Shown: piece by piece, positions 24,541 to 36,830 of the stretch
Position numbering within the stretch: position 1 is the stretch's first letter
Layout: every line of letters begins with the position of its first letter
NCBI GenBank assembly: GCA_033239005.1
Contig: BSQZ01000034.1
Span: forward strand, 832,001-896,000
DNA: 64,000 nucleotides
Direction: 5' to 3'
DNA from: Lamellibrachia satsuma
Lineage: Eukaryota; Annelida; Polychaeta; Sabellida; Siboglinidae
Program-made: the position numbers and the translations under genes
The notes under the pieces: generated by a model
Told to the model about the DNA's origin: nothing
Databases searched by the model: none
What the model saw: only the letters and a program-made list of their open reading frames with translations

Positions 24541-25160
24541 AGCCTGACACATGCAGAAGTATTCCCCACTTAGTTCGTGTTACGCTCACTACGGGGTGCT
24601 ATTCTCTGGTGTTGCTACGTTATAATTTTGATTTCATGCATTGTAATAGTTATTTCGCACCTATAATATTAATAGTTATTACGGTACACTGACGTCGGGA
24701 TTTAACAGCAGCATTTGACAACAGGGTTAACCCCAAGGGTAACACCGACATATTGAAACGCTGTTTATGTCATGAAAGTACCTACTAACACGATCATTTC
24801 TACCATCTACAGCACAGACAATACAACTTCAGTACTTCACTGAAATCGTGTTTTAATAAGTAGGAATTGTCTACGTTACGTGGCTTTGACGGTAGGGCCG
24901 TCATCAGAAGGGGTTCTTCGTCGACGGCAAGACTCGGCAGTCTGAAACAGGAATAACAACTTTGATTGCCACTGGTGACGTTGTTTTGTTCTTCAAATTG
25001 AAATCGGGTAGATCAACAAGCTGGTGTTCACATTGTTACGCTGTTGTAGCAGTAGATACAGTACTTGACGAATCAGTTGTTTTTTAGTAGTAGATGTTGT
25101 AGCTGCATTTGTCGTAACAATAATAGTAGTAACAGTAACCAACAGCTGCAGTAGCAGTTT

Positions 25161-25161
<1 letters not shown>

Positions 25162-25214
<53 letters not shown>
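25162..25214. repeat. (CAG)n tract, ~17 units
   Basis: Near-perfect CAG run flanked by degenerate AGT/AAC trinucleotides. It gives leucine and alanine runs on the minus strand in ORFs at 24993-25329, which have no other coding support. Confidence 0.95.
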
Positions 25215-25215
<1 letters not shown>

Positions 25216-26007
25216 GACAACAGCAGCATTAGTAACAACAATAGCAGCAGTATTAATAGAAATTGCGGCAATATAAAATGCAGCCGAAATAGTAACAATT
25301 AGTACAACCGGTAGGAACATGAGCAGCATCTATAGTTATACATATAATGTAGATGTGCGTCTACATAGTAATCACCAAGACGCAACACCACATTATGCCC
25401 TTTTTTGTAATATCTGTACCGTAATCCATGCAATGCACATATATTGTTGGCGATTCAACTTCCTGCCACAGCTTACTTTATATAATACTAGCTGAGTTGC
25501 CCGGTATTGCACGTGAGAAAAGTAGCCACTGCAAGAACTTATAACTCCTTACATCACTCAGTCAAGTGTTGGTAGGGTATTGTTTATAGCAATGAAAACT
25601 TCATGCCAAAATTCCAGTTTCACGAAAATCACTTAACTCATAATAATCGTAGAGAGCACGTTTAGCGTTGCGAACAATTATTCGTAGCTACGAATTACTG
25701 TTGTTCCGAGTTACGTGATCTACGTCAAACGTCTAAGCTCCATCCTAGGACCCCACACCCAACAACCCCTCTTGAATTTATATTTGTTTAATGTTCAAAA
25801 CATCCACATCAGCCCGCGAGCACGCCTAGTAAATATCAGTTCCAAACACGCGAAACTTACGGAGATACTAGGGAACTACTTGCTAGTTCGTACGTGAATC
25901 TCACAATAACAATATTTGCAAATATTTCACAAAGAAATATGCATACATGCCAATGGCAACTTCATGCCCCAAGATCATGTACAACTGTTGACGTTTGACG
26001 AATATAG

Positions 26008-26108
<101 letters not shown>

Positions 26109-26326
26109 GCATAAAGTTGCTAACAACTAGACATAACTAGGAACACGAACTCCTAATGTCTCGTCAAACGTCGTATCGCCAACCCCTGAGCTATATATTT
26201 ACGTTGAAACCTCCCCGTGGGCGCTGGCACGCCTACAATAGTTCAGCGTCATACATACGAAGCTGACGGAGAATATACATAATCGCAAACTACTTTCTGG
26301 TATAGATGAAACCAATTTTACGCTAC

Positions 26327-26383
26327 CTCGACAGTCAGAACAACCACGAGACAAAGCGCCAGGAAAACGCGTACCCCTGTCAT
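26327..26383 (-). CDS. Candidate signal-peptide first exon
   Basis: The minus-strand reading from ATG at 26383 is MTGVRVFLALCLVVVLTVE, a textbook signal peptide: basic n-region, then a leucine/valine h-region. It is followed directly by the donor-like GAG|GTAGCG (phase 0) at 26327/26326. No matching downstream exon could be found, so the gene is unconfirmed. A chance hydrophobic ORF is the alternative. Confidence 0.3.
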
Positions 26384-26689
26384 GTCGGCGGCGGTGTCAG
26401 GTGGAATCCAAACTGGCCCATGTAAAAAATACACGCTATATGTTTGCCGTTTATGTACAGAGGTCGACTAATGCGTCGGTATTCAACATCGTTATTTATT
26501 TGTTTATTTATTTTTAAATGTTATCAATAAAACGAATCGATTAATAACGCTTACTGGTGCCTTCTAAAATTGTTCTTGTATTCCTAAACATTGTCAATAA
26601 GACACTACAGTTCGACTAGAAAACAAATTCTTAACGGAACATTTGCTTGAAACAGTGAAAAGTTGTATGCCATTTTTTTCCAAACATTA

Positions 26690-27716
26690 ACACGTAGGAC
26701 TTAGCAAATAAATAATCAGTAGTCATTTGTCAATCAGAAAATGTTTATTCAAACAGTAACATAAAACAATTACACACATACATATCAATATGGGTTATGG
26801 TATTGACATGTTGTCCACAGTACTTACTGGAACTGAGCGACGATTTTCTGATGGTTTTCGAACTGTTCGTGTCGTTGTCCGGAATAAAGTGCGCTTCTCC
26901 CCTATTTATTGGCGTTTGCAATATCGACGTCATTTCATGAACGTGCCATGAAGCACGTACGCCCTGACCTCATGTCACGGACTTTGACAACACAACGCCA
27001 TGTATGGCTGCCTAGTGCGACCCCTTGTCAATTACCCCTTCATATTCTATTCGGCTTAGACAAAGCATGTGTAGAGGTCACGCCCTTCTTAGCCATGCTA
27101 CGTTCAGTTGAGCGAACGACGCTGTACCGCTGCGTTAACCACACAACGTGCACAGCACCTGGTAATTTGAGTTACCAATGTATTGCCATCTATTTCATGC
27201 CGTAAGCTTCACCACCGACACAGGGACTCAACGTTACTGTCTTCACATTTCCTCAATGCACTACTTATCTCATTATACCCTAGCTAGTGTATGTATGTGG
27301 TGCTACTTATCTCATTATACCCTAGCTAGTGTATGTATGTGGTGCTACTTATCTCATTATACCCTAGCTAGTGTATGTATGTGGTGCTACTTATCTCATT
27401 ATACCCTAGCTAGTGTATGTATGTGGTGCTACTTATCTCATTATACCCTAGCTAGTGTATGTATGTGGTGCTACTTATCTCATTATACCCTAGCTAGTGT
27501 ATGTATGTGGTGCTACTTATCTCATTATACCCTAGCTAGTGTATGTATGTGGTGCTACTTATCTCATTATACCCTAGCTAGTGTATGTATGTGGTGCTAC
27601 TTATCTCATTATACCCTAGCTAGTGTATGTAAGTTGTGCTACTCCTCTTAGAAGCTTTGCATCGCGGGCGCCAAATTTCCAGTGTTCATATACGACCCCA
27701 CGGTCGGGCCGTGACA
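26690..27716 (-). mobile_element. Possible solo LTR or LTR-like element
   Basis: On the minus strand the segment starts TGTCACGGCCCGACCG at 27716, the type of terminus common in Gypsy LTRs. It carries a tandem array, then a TATA-like AATAAATA (26903-26910), and 154 bp further on an AATAAA (26744-26749). That order (U3 repeats, TATA, poly(A) signal) fits an LTR. I found no convincing target duplication, no second LTR and no primer-binding site in the right place. The alternative is an unrelated promoter beside a minisatellite. Confidence 0.35.
27264..27641. repeat. 42-bp minisatellite, nine copies, nearly perfect
   Basis: Nine units starting every 42 bp from 27264 (CTTATCTCATTATACCCTAG, CTAGTGTATGTATGTGGTGC, TA). 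The first eight are identical; only the last has changes. The 157-codon plus-strand ORF is a consequence of the multiple-of-three period. Confidence 0.97.
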
Positions 27717-27719
27717 GTT

Positions 27720-28697
27720 TTATCTTTTCGAAATGTACCTATCACCCTTTCTGCAAACAATCGAGTTGCCCATTTGTAGATATTGTATGTCATTGTTCAT
27801 AGCGATGTGCGTTTTCTATGTTGTCCCAAGTTACGTAACACAAGGACAAAGCGTCGCTAAACGTTACAATGACTGTCAGTATTACGTAGTTTCGAGAGTT
27901 GTATTCCAAGAAACCCGCAATATATTGACTGGCAACACCAAGTACCAAGGCACAGGTGGATATTTCTGGATACCAGGGGCATGCATGTTCAAATTTCAAT
28001 GTTGAGTTGCAAGCGTAATCGGGCACTTGAACTAGGAAACTCGGCAAAATACGATCACACCCGTCGCTCTTCATCAACAGTTGGACGAATGACGGGCCAG
28101 GGACGTTCATACGTACGCACTTTATCAACTTTGTATTGTCGGTTTCATAATAAGATCAGGTACGAGTTACCCTCGTCTCCTACAGTTGCAATGGTCATTT
28201 TGGATATTATCATATTACACGTAATGTCATCAACTAGTATTTTACAAAGTTAAATTAAACGTCTGGTCGAAAGTCATTGCTTTATGCATGTCAAATGGTT
28301 AATAGCTGTTAACTGGTGTATATGAGCTACGCTGTAAACGGTGTGTGCTCCGGCAATGAGCGGTCCGTTTCGATGGCATGATCAGATTCACAGAGTTTTG
28401 AACCGTCGCAGGAAATCCTATCAAAAGTAAAAATCGAGCCCCACTATCGACTACAACCGGATGCATCGGATTTCAACGTAATAATACATTTATATGTATA
28501 TAAAAAAATTGTATTCCTTCGTTGTGTTTGCTTCGTTTACTTTGATGGGTTATATGTGAAGGGGTGGATCGATTGGTCGCGTATACTTGTGCGACGCGAC
28601 CAGGTGCGACACAGCCGGGCCTGCGTGAGGCACGTCAGGTGGCCAATAATCTCAGTAATTTTGATCAACATAGGTTGATATGTATGCCTGTTGTTGG
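27720..28697. other. Intergenic, nothing recognised
   Basis: Overlapping ORFs on both strands (27733-28005 plus, 27790-28128 minus) show no family motif or usable splice structure. Confidence 0.35.
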
Positions 28698-28704
28698 TCA
28701 TATT

Positions 28705-28958
28705 CCCGGGGGGGGTACTCCCTATACTGAGGTATACATGTATGTGCCGCGCAAATGCCCCTGTTTTTTGCCATTTTTCTCTCTCTGTCCGAGGAAAAAA
28801 TGTAAATTTTCTCTCTTTGTGCCTCAATTAAATCTGGTAATCCTCTCTTTAACAGAAGACGAAATTTCCCAATGAAAACGTTCCGCCCGGGCTTACCTTA
28901 CGCTTACAGATATTAGATAAATTGTTAAATAATTATCTCTTGGTGACCTTAAATTTCT

Positions 28959-28997
<39 letters not shown>

Positions 28998-29067
28998 TCT
29001 CCATGTGTTCCATGGGGTTCTGGTGGCACACCCTCACCGTTTTGGTATGGTAGTACCCCCCCCGGGG
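28705..29067. mobile_element. MITE with GC-rich TIRs and target duplication
   Basis: The left end is CCCGGGGGGGGTACTCCC. The right end is GTAGTACCCCCCCCGGGG, its inverted counterpart over at least 14 bp. TCATATT occurs directly outside both ends (28698-28704 and 29068-29074); because of the G run it could be counted as 7-9 bp. The element is 363 bp, non-coding, and carries a (CT)n stretch (28964-28999). These are the marks of a non-autonomous DNA transposon mobilised by a transposase elsewhere. Superfamily is not decided. Confidence 0.85.
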
Positions 29068-29079
29068 TCATATTATATT

Positions 29080-29290
29080 TAGCTCGTCGATCAATCATCG
29101 TCACCTCGAGTCGGAGTTATACTTGGCGCTGATTTCTAAAGATGCCTGTCCTGTTCGGGGTTGAATGGTTATTTACAGATATATGAGGAATGTCCTTGAA
29201 TGAATTTTGACCGACACTCCCTGTATGACATATGCGCTGTTTCTAAGATACGCATAATACGATTTTTTCGAAGCAAAATTCACAGCGCTG
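29080..29290 (+). repeat. Inverted-repeat partner of 35940-36170
   Basis: TCGGAGTTATACTTGGCGC, GGGGTTGAATGGTTATTTAC, ATGAGGAATGT and TATGACATATGCGCT occur here and, reverse-complemented, at 35940-36170. Together they bracket CR1-A. The MITE sits at its left edge. Confidence 0.75.
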
Positions 29291-29429
29291 GGAAATCTTG
29301 AGGAGTACACGGGATTGAATTTTGGTGGATTTTATATTTGTCTAAAGCGTGGAATATTGATCGGATAAGTATTATTATTGCGTGTATATTAAACATAAAC
29401 TTACAAGAGTCCTTGTTTAGTCAATAGTT

Positions 29430-29880
29430 GCTGTTAAAATTTAGCTATAGAAGTAATTTAGGGTAGTTTATATCGTAGGTCTCCGAGGACTCGGTAGCGC
29501 GAGCGATAATTAAGGGTTGTTGTTTTCAGTTGATTGGGTACATAATACGAGACATAATATTATTGTAAATAATTTAGTACATATTAAATATTGAAAACCT
29601 GAATATTTTGTTTTAGCAACATTTATTGTTAAAAGTTAGCCGTAGGTAGTAATTCAGTGTTATTTAAATAAGGTCACTGAAATTTCGTTAGCGCGAGCGA
29701 TATTACGTTTTGTTAGTCAGCTGTTACATAGAAAGTAAGTTGCAAGGCAGTAGCTGTAAATTTAATTAAGACATAAGTAACATACTATAAAGTGTGTATT
29801 ACAACACAAAAACAGTCTTTGTGAAGACTACCTAGTATAAATTGATTATAAACGGATTATAAACAAATACAAATTTAATT
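29430..29880 (+). promoter_or_regulatory. CR1-A 5' UTR with ~197-bp subrepeats
   Basis: GTTAAAATTTAGC..GTAGTAATT..GGTAGCGCGAGCGATA at 29434-29512 recurs in diverged form at 29630-29712 (GTTAGCGCGAGCGATA). The spacing is about 197 bp. Tandem monomers upstream of ORF1 resemble the promoter monomers of some LINEs; promoter activity is inference. Confidence 0.5.
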
Positions 29881-29886
29881 TCTAAC

Positions 29887-30981
29887 ATGGCGCCGTGCAA
29901 ACGCCAGGTAAAGGCAAAACGTAATTTGGTATGTTCTAGCTGCGATAGCTGGATAGACTTTGCAAAGTCCGGGTGTGTAAATTCGTGGGCGGAGGTGCAG
30001 GCGGATGATTTCCATTTCGTGTGTAGGGGGTGTACTACAGTGAGATATCTGCAGGAGCAGGTGATTGAGCTAAGGCGTATGATTTTGATGATGACAGGGC
30101 AGGGTGAGACAGAAGTGAACAGAGGTGGTGAGAATGGTGAGAGCAGAGGTGGTGAGACCGAGGAGAGCAGAGGTGGTGAGACCGAGGTGAGCAGAGGTGG
30201 TGAGACCGAGGAGAGCAGAGGTGGTGAGACCGAGGAGAACAAGGAGAGCAGTGGCAATGTGAGGGAGAAAGCTGGTAAGAAGAAGAAAGATGACAGAAGG
30301 CAAAAATGCAACAAAAGAGAGGTAAGCGGGTGAGTGGAGAGGGATTGCCAGGTGGTAAGACGGTAAAGGTTGATGATAGGAGAGAAAGGGGGCATACTAG
30401 TAGTGTGCAACAGGAAAGGAGCTTTGCCGATGTAGTATCACAGGGGAAAGCGAGGAAAGCTCGGGTATTTATGGGGATTCCATCATTAGGAAAGTGGATA
30501 AAATTGTAAATAGAGGAGATGACATAACAGTATGCCTACCAGGGGCAAAAGTAGAGGATATAGCAGAGAAGGCAGGACAGGTCATGGGTGGTGGCACGGG
30601 AGGTGCTGTTCTCGTGCATGTGGGAACGAACAATGCAGATAAGGAGGAACGTCAGCCATCATTGGTAAGTACAGGAGGTTGATCAAGACACTCAAAGAGG
30701 CACGAGTTGGGCAGATCGTATTGTCGGGGATATTACCAATAATGGGAGGCAGGGGTGAGGAATATAGGAACTGTAGAAGGATGGCGATCAACACACAGGT
30801 ACAGAAGGTATGTATGGAGGAGGGAGTAGGCTTCGTAGACATGTGGTTAAACTTTGTGGGAAGAGGTGACTTTTTCATGAGAGATGGACTTCATCTGACA
30901 GGGAAGGGCGCTGCAGTTCTTGCGTGTGAGTTTGTTAGAGTTGTCGACGAGGGCACAGGTACCATAGATTATTTAAACTAG
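29887..30981 (+). pseudogene. CR1-A ORF1: zinc finger + SGNH esterase
   Basis: Starts MAPCKRQ at 29887. A PHD-like zinc-binding region follows (VCSSCDSWIDF..SGC..FVCRGC, residues ~18-50). Next are 8-residue SRGGETEE repeats (30115-30245), a lysine-rich stretch, and the SGNH hydrolase blocks: GDS-like GDSIIRKVDKI (about 30473, straddling a frameshift), VLVHVGTNNADKE (about 30610) and MRDGLHLTGKG (about 30880). Frame is lost near 30310-30330, 30475 and 30660. In the CR1 family this protein is thought to act with the RNA; the esterase's substrate is not established. Confidence 0.85.
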
Positions 30982-31060
30982 ATGCGCAGGGGGAACTGAC
31001 AGAGAAAACTCAAAGGAGTACTACTACAAATACACATCCAAAGAAATGTTCACCAATAAT

Positions 31061-33841
31061 TTCAGACAATGAACTTAAATGTGTATGCTTAAATGCCAGG
31101 AGCATAGTAAATAAAAAAGTGAGTTAGACATTATGGTAGCAGATATTGATCCTCATGTAATAGGCATCACAGAATCATGGGCAAATGAAGATATAGTAGA
31201 TGCTGAGTTAGCACTGACAGGCTATGTAATGTTTAGGAAGGATAGACGAGAAAGAAGGGGAGGTGGAGTAATTTTGTATATTAAAGAATCTATCCAAGCA
31301 TATGAAATTACTCTGAAAAGTGAAGCAGATAGTGTGGAAGCAATTTGGTGTAACATAGTTACCAGGAACTCAACATTAACAATAGGAGTAGTTTATCGTA
31401 GTCCTAACATAGGAGAAGAGGAAGATGTAAAATTACAAAAGGCAATAAGGGAGGTGAGCAAGGAGAATGTGTTATAATGGGTGATTTTAACCATGGCCAT
31501 ATACAATGGGAATCATTAGAGAGTGCTGGAGGGACGACCATCAGTTTCTACTTCTAACACAGGATTGTTTCCTTACTCAACATGTCTTGGAACCAACCAG
31601 AGGTGGGAATGTGTTAGATTTAATTTTGTCTTCTCAAAATGAACTAGTTGACAATGTTAAAGTACACGAACCTTTGGGTTCAAGTGACCATAACCAAATC
31701 CATTTTAATATAAAAGTAAAAACAGGAATACATATAAAAACAATGGAGGAGGAACTTCAACAAAGGCAGATATAAAGTGATGAGAACATATCTAGCAAAT
31801 ATAGATTGGAATAATTTGCTGAAGAACAAGACAGCAACAGAATGCTGGACTTGTTTAAAATATGAGATTGAGGGCATTATTGAGAAATTTATTCCATTAA
31901 GAAAACAAGGGAAAAGATCCAGGAAAAAACACCTGTCAAAAGAAGCTATTAGAAAAATTGCTCACAAACAGATGCTGTGGAAGGTCTATAAACACACTGG
32001 AAATGTAGAAGACTACACCAACTACAAAGAGGCACTTAACCTAGCTACTACTGAAATTAGAAAATCTAAAAGAACCTTTGAACAAAAATTGGCAGGTAAT
32101 ATAAAAAATGACAGCAAGAGTTTCTATGCTTATGTAAGGAGTAAACAGAAAGTTCGAGATAAGGTCGGACCACTGGAAAGCAACAGTGAAAACATAATTT
32201 CAGATGGGTTCCAAATGGCAGAGGTCCTGAATGAGTATTTCAGCTCAGTTTTTACCACAGAAGATATCAGCTCACTTCCAGTTCCATTAACTAAATTTGA
32301 GGGCAATACATCAGAATATTTAGGGCAGTTATTTGTAACTCCTGAAATGATAGCAAAGAAAATTAAGAAGATGAAAGATAATAAATCACCTGGAGTTGAT
32401 GGGATACCACCAAAACTGCTAAAGGAAATTGTTGATCAAATTAGTACACCACTTGCAAACTTATTTAACTTGTCACTAGAAGAAGGAATAGTTCCTTCAG
32501 AATGGAAAGAAGCAAACATTACGCCGCTGTTTAAGAAGGGATCAAGGAAGAAGCCAGAAAATTACAGACCAGTGAGTTTAACATCAGTTGTATGTAAATT
32601 ACTTGAAACATTAATTAGAGACCACATGGTGGAATTCCTCATAAAACATAAATTAATAAATACATCTCAACATGGATTCCTAAAAGCAAGGTCATGTCTA
32701 ACCAATCTCTTATGTTTTTTAGAAGAAATTACAAAGTGGGTAGATCACGGGTCACCAGTGGATGTTGTCTACTTAGATTTTCAGAAAGCTTTGATAAAGT
32801 GCCACATCAAAGATTGTTACTTAAACTAAAAGCCCATGGTATAGGCAATGATGTAATCAACTGGATAGAAAAGTGGCTTACACACAGAAGACAGAGAGTA
32901 ATAGTAGATGGTAAGATTTCAAACTGGAAATCTGTTTTGAGTGGGGTACCACAGGGATCAGTGTTAGGCCCTATACTGTTTTTAATATATATAAATGATT
33001 TGGAGGATGACATATCTAGCAAAGTACTCAAATTTGCAGATGACACAAAGGTATTCAGAAAGGTTACTAATGATACAGATAAACAAAGTTTACAGGATGA
33101 TCTAGAAAAATTAGTTAAATGGTCAGAAAAATGGCAAATGTTATTCAATTTTGGGAAGTGTAAATGTATACACATAGGACATGGAAATATGGATGAGGAA
33201 TATAAAATGGGGATGCTGTACTAGGTAGAACCACACAAGAAAAGGATTTAGGAGTAATATTTAATGCTGACATGAAAGTTTCAGAGCAATGTGGGATTGC
33301 TGCTTCGAAAGGAAATCAAATTCTAGGCCTAATTAGGAGAACTATCACGTATAAGGAGAAACATCTAATTGTACCCCTGTACAAAGCAATAGTTAGACCA
33401 CATTTGGAATATTGTATTCAAGCATGGAGGCCATATCGTAAAAAAGACATAGATAAGCTAGAAAGAATACAACGAAGAGCAACTAAGATGATTCCAGAAT
33501 TAAGAGACCTTAGTTACGAAAGTCGCTTATTACAATGTGGTTTGACAACACTAGAGACCAGGAGACTAAGAGGAGACCAAATAGAAGTGTTTAAAATAGT
33601 GAACGGTTATGAGGATGTTGATAGGAATATGTTCTTCAAACTTAAAGAAGGCGGTAGAACCAGAGGACACAGGGCAGCATTAGTTAAGGAGCAGTGTAGG
33701 TTGGACATGAGAAAGTACTCATTCTCACAGAGGGTGATAAATGAATGGAACAAACTGCCAAACGATTGTGTTAATGCTAGTAGTGTGAATATGTTTAAAA
33801 ATAGAATTGACAGATATCTGATAAGGGCGGGCTACACATAG
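31061..33841 (+). pseudogene. CR1-A ORF2: endonuclease + reverse transcriptase
   Basis: Endonuclease motifs in order: CLNARSIVN (about 31087), GITESWANED, GVVYRSPN, VIMGDFNHGH (about 31470) and SSDHNQIHF (about 31680). RT motifs: NKSPGVDGIPPKLL (about 32380), PVSLTSVVCKLLE, VYLDFQKA (motif A, about 32770), GVPQGSVLGPILF (motif B, about 32945), KFADDTK (catalytic, about 33030), then the thumb, ending IDRYLIRAGYT at 33841. Frameshifts lie near 31115, 31470, 31540, 31770, 32790 and 33220. It would encode a protein of about 920 residues if whole. Confidence 0.9.
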
Positions 33842-33889
33842 ATGTGAAAATTGTTGGACTCTCGATAAGCCAATGGCTTCCTTGTCCAC

Positions 33890-33919
33890 TTGCCATCTGG
33901 AACTTGTTCGAGATGGCAA
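33890..33919 (+). promoter_or_regulatory. CR1-A 3' hairpin before the tail
   Basis: TTGCCATCT and AGATGGCAA form a perfect 9-bp stem with a 12-nt loop, directly before the ATCTTGTTAA repeats. The same stem is found in subfamily B with a different loop, so the structure is conserved. In L2/CR1-type LINEs such 3' hairpins are recognised by the RT. Confidence 0.7.
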
Positions 33920-33944
33920 TCTTGTTAAATCTTGTTAAATCTAT

Positions 33945-35939
33945 TTATGTGCCTGTTCTTTCAGTACCAGCACATGTATACTGACTTTCTACTACACCAT
34001 TCCCGGGGGAGTTGCGGGATTCGAATGAACCCATCTTTTTGAGAAAATTATTTTTTCTTAAATGCAACGTTTTCCAGAAATCATCACATAAATCCCAAAC
34101 TCCCCGGCTGATTATTTACATATGCTCGAACCCCCCTTTTCAAAACCAAGAGGACGGACCTGCACAGCAATGTATTTATAAAAATTACACCATCTAAAAT
34201 CAATAAATGCATCTGTATACATACAATAGACGGTCAAGAATGAAATGTGAATGTTTTATTCCTGATTATCTACTGACTAGTATATTGTTACAGCACTAAT
34301 TCCATTTTTTACAATAAAGATATGTTTTTATCTCAGAAAGTGTTGTACACAAGTTGCCTTACTTAAATTATAATTAAACACTTCATTACTAGTGCATGTC
34401 AGAAATAATTCGTGACGTCTCTAGTGCATTATATAACCCTAACATAACAGTGGATGCGCGAGCGATTGCTGACGGCCGGACGCACGACGTGTAATTTGTA
34501 TTTTAAATTTGACAGTCGGAACAATGGTTTATCTACGACAACGACAAGAACAAAAATATTTGAATAATTCTTGTGTCACCAATAACAACGTTTACTGCTT
34601 TTAAAAAAAATCATAAAGCTAGCGCAAATTGGTTGATCTGACGGTTGAATAATTTCAAACGCATAGATACACGACTGTTTCGGTGCAAGTAAAATAATCG
34701 CGCGAATCTTTTCGGTATCTACGTGTTCAATTTATTCAAATTACAACTGCAATTTGAACAATGATCCAACATATATCATCAAGTTACTAATAAAATAGAT
34801 TTTCATTAAATAACGTATTGTGCATAATGTCTTCCTTCAATGTTTAAAATTAAAATGAGTATACATGTGTATGTTGAACTATTGTATCAGTGTCCTCTCA
34901 CTATAACTACGGATTCTTTATGTAAGAAACATCCGCTTAAATTAAACTGATTCGAAATCCGACATTGTCTGCCTTCAATCATTTGCATGTAATACTGTTA
35001 CTCTATTTAGGTGTTAATTATTTTGCAATTGTGTTATTCTAACCCTAAATATTTTACCCAAAAAACCGCCATCAGTCTTAATTGTAAGGCAAATGGAAAT
35101 AGCAAATACATAAATAACAAATACGGCTAAATGCAAGTTATAGACTTTGGATTTGGGCAAAATAATTTAGTCGTGTAGAATAAATAATTATAAAACGACA
35201 CGTATGCGATGTGCAGCGCCCTCTAATTGTTTTCGACGCCTGGCGGAGTAGAACAAATAGTCCGACGCGTTCTTGTCCGAACATTTGTGTTACTCCACCA
35301 CCACCAGCTGCCAATCGTAAATGTGCCATTTGATATCATTAGTAATCGTTGAAACAAGCGTACAGTCTCTCCGGGTAGCTTGTCGAAACGTAAGCACGGT
35401 GCCGTTATGACGCATACCGATTTGACGAAAATTTATGTCCGGTAAATGGGAACGCAGTTGTGTTGGTCTAAGGTCTGAAAATGGTGTGTTTACAAGAATG
35501 GTTTAAGTCCGTGTCAGTTTGGAGCAGTAACTTACGGTCACCGACACATCTAGATTGAGTGACTGGTCACCTCGATCAATCTGACAGAAGCTGTATTGTT
35601 CCTGCTCTTTGAATTAGCACGGATAACCTTCGGGAGCGTCGGTTTACGTCAAGTTCACGAATCTCAACATAACGACCTCTTCAAGTGAGACAGTTCGCTT
35701 TTGAAGTATCGCAAAATTATAAATAGGCCTTAAAATTGCTCCCATTTGTGACCAGAGGAACTCGTAAAAGGACAAATGCCGATACGTCGTGAACACAACA
35801 GACCAAGACGTGACCAACTAAGCACGACTTGTTGTTGCCAGCGGTGCGACACCTGCACATGATTTATTGAAAGCAAAGAACCCAACAAAATACTAACACT
35901 AAACATATGTTGTTTAATGGGGTAATTAGCAGCTGTTTC
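33945..35939. other. Two kb without recognised genes
   Basis: AT-rich DNA. A short GACGCCTGGCGGAGTAG motif near 35238 matches 18.9 kb. No exon with both coding character and splice signals was found. Confidence 0.4.
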
Positions 35940-36170
35940 GTTTACCGTTGTACATCGGTGTATTTTAGCCGAATAAACGTAGTATTATGTGCATCTTTGA
36001 ACTAGCGCATATGTCATACTGGGAGTGTCAGCCAAAGATCATTCACGAACATTCCTCATATATGTAAACAACCATTCAACCCCGACCCATGTAGGATAGG
36101 CATCTTTTGAAATCGGCGCCCAATACAACTCCGATTCGAGATGACGATGATTTATGTGAAAAACATTCAG
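35940..36170 (-). repeat. Inverted-repeat partner of 29080-29290
   Basis: Reverse complement reads CTCGAATCGGAGTTGTATTG, GGGGTTGAATGGTTGTTTAC, ATGAGGAATGT, GTATGACATATGCGCT. Confidence 0.75.
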
Positions 36171-36242
36171 GTGTTGGCTATGAGTGCCTACGCCAATGCC
36201 AATACTGTTTTGGCAACTTAGAGAGACAGACCGACAGACAGA

Positions 36243-36829
<587 letters not shown>

Positions 36830-36830
<1 letters not shown>

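Larger units (their letters stand above)
29430..33944 (+). mobile_element. Near full-length CR1 retrotransposon, subfamily A
   Basis: Order: 5' UTR with ~197-bp subrepeats, ORF1 (zinc finger, hydrophilic repeats, esterase), ORF2 (endonuclease, RT), 3' UTR, hairpin (33890-33919) and ATCTTGTTAA tail (33919-33942). Family knowledge: such elements copy themselves by target-primed reverse transcription. Many small indels break both ORFs, so this copy is inactive. The 5' boundary is uncertain; homology between subrepeats begins near 29350-29430. Confidence 0.9.

Noticed and set aside
24993..25329. Poly-Leu/poly-Ala ORFs on the minus strand
   Set aside because: Products of the CAG tract inside a dispersed non-coding repeat.
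27264..27641. CRISPR-like regular array
   Set aside because: The units are contiguous with no unique spacers; this is a eukaryotic minisatellite.
27178..27651. 157-codon ORF with a 14-residue periodic peptide
   Set aside because: It exists only because the 42-bp unit is a multiple of three; there is no homology, leader or splice context.
30582..30878. Minus-strand ORFs overlapping CR1 ORF1 (also 29832-30410 and 10385-10825)
   Set aside because: Antisense shadows of the esterase and repeat regions; the sense strand carries the family motifs.
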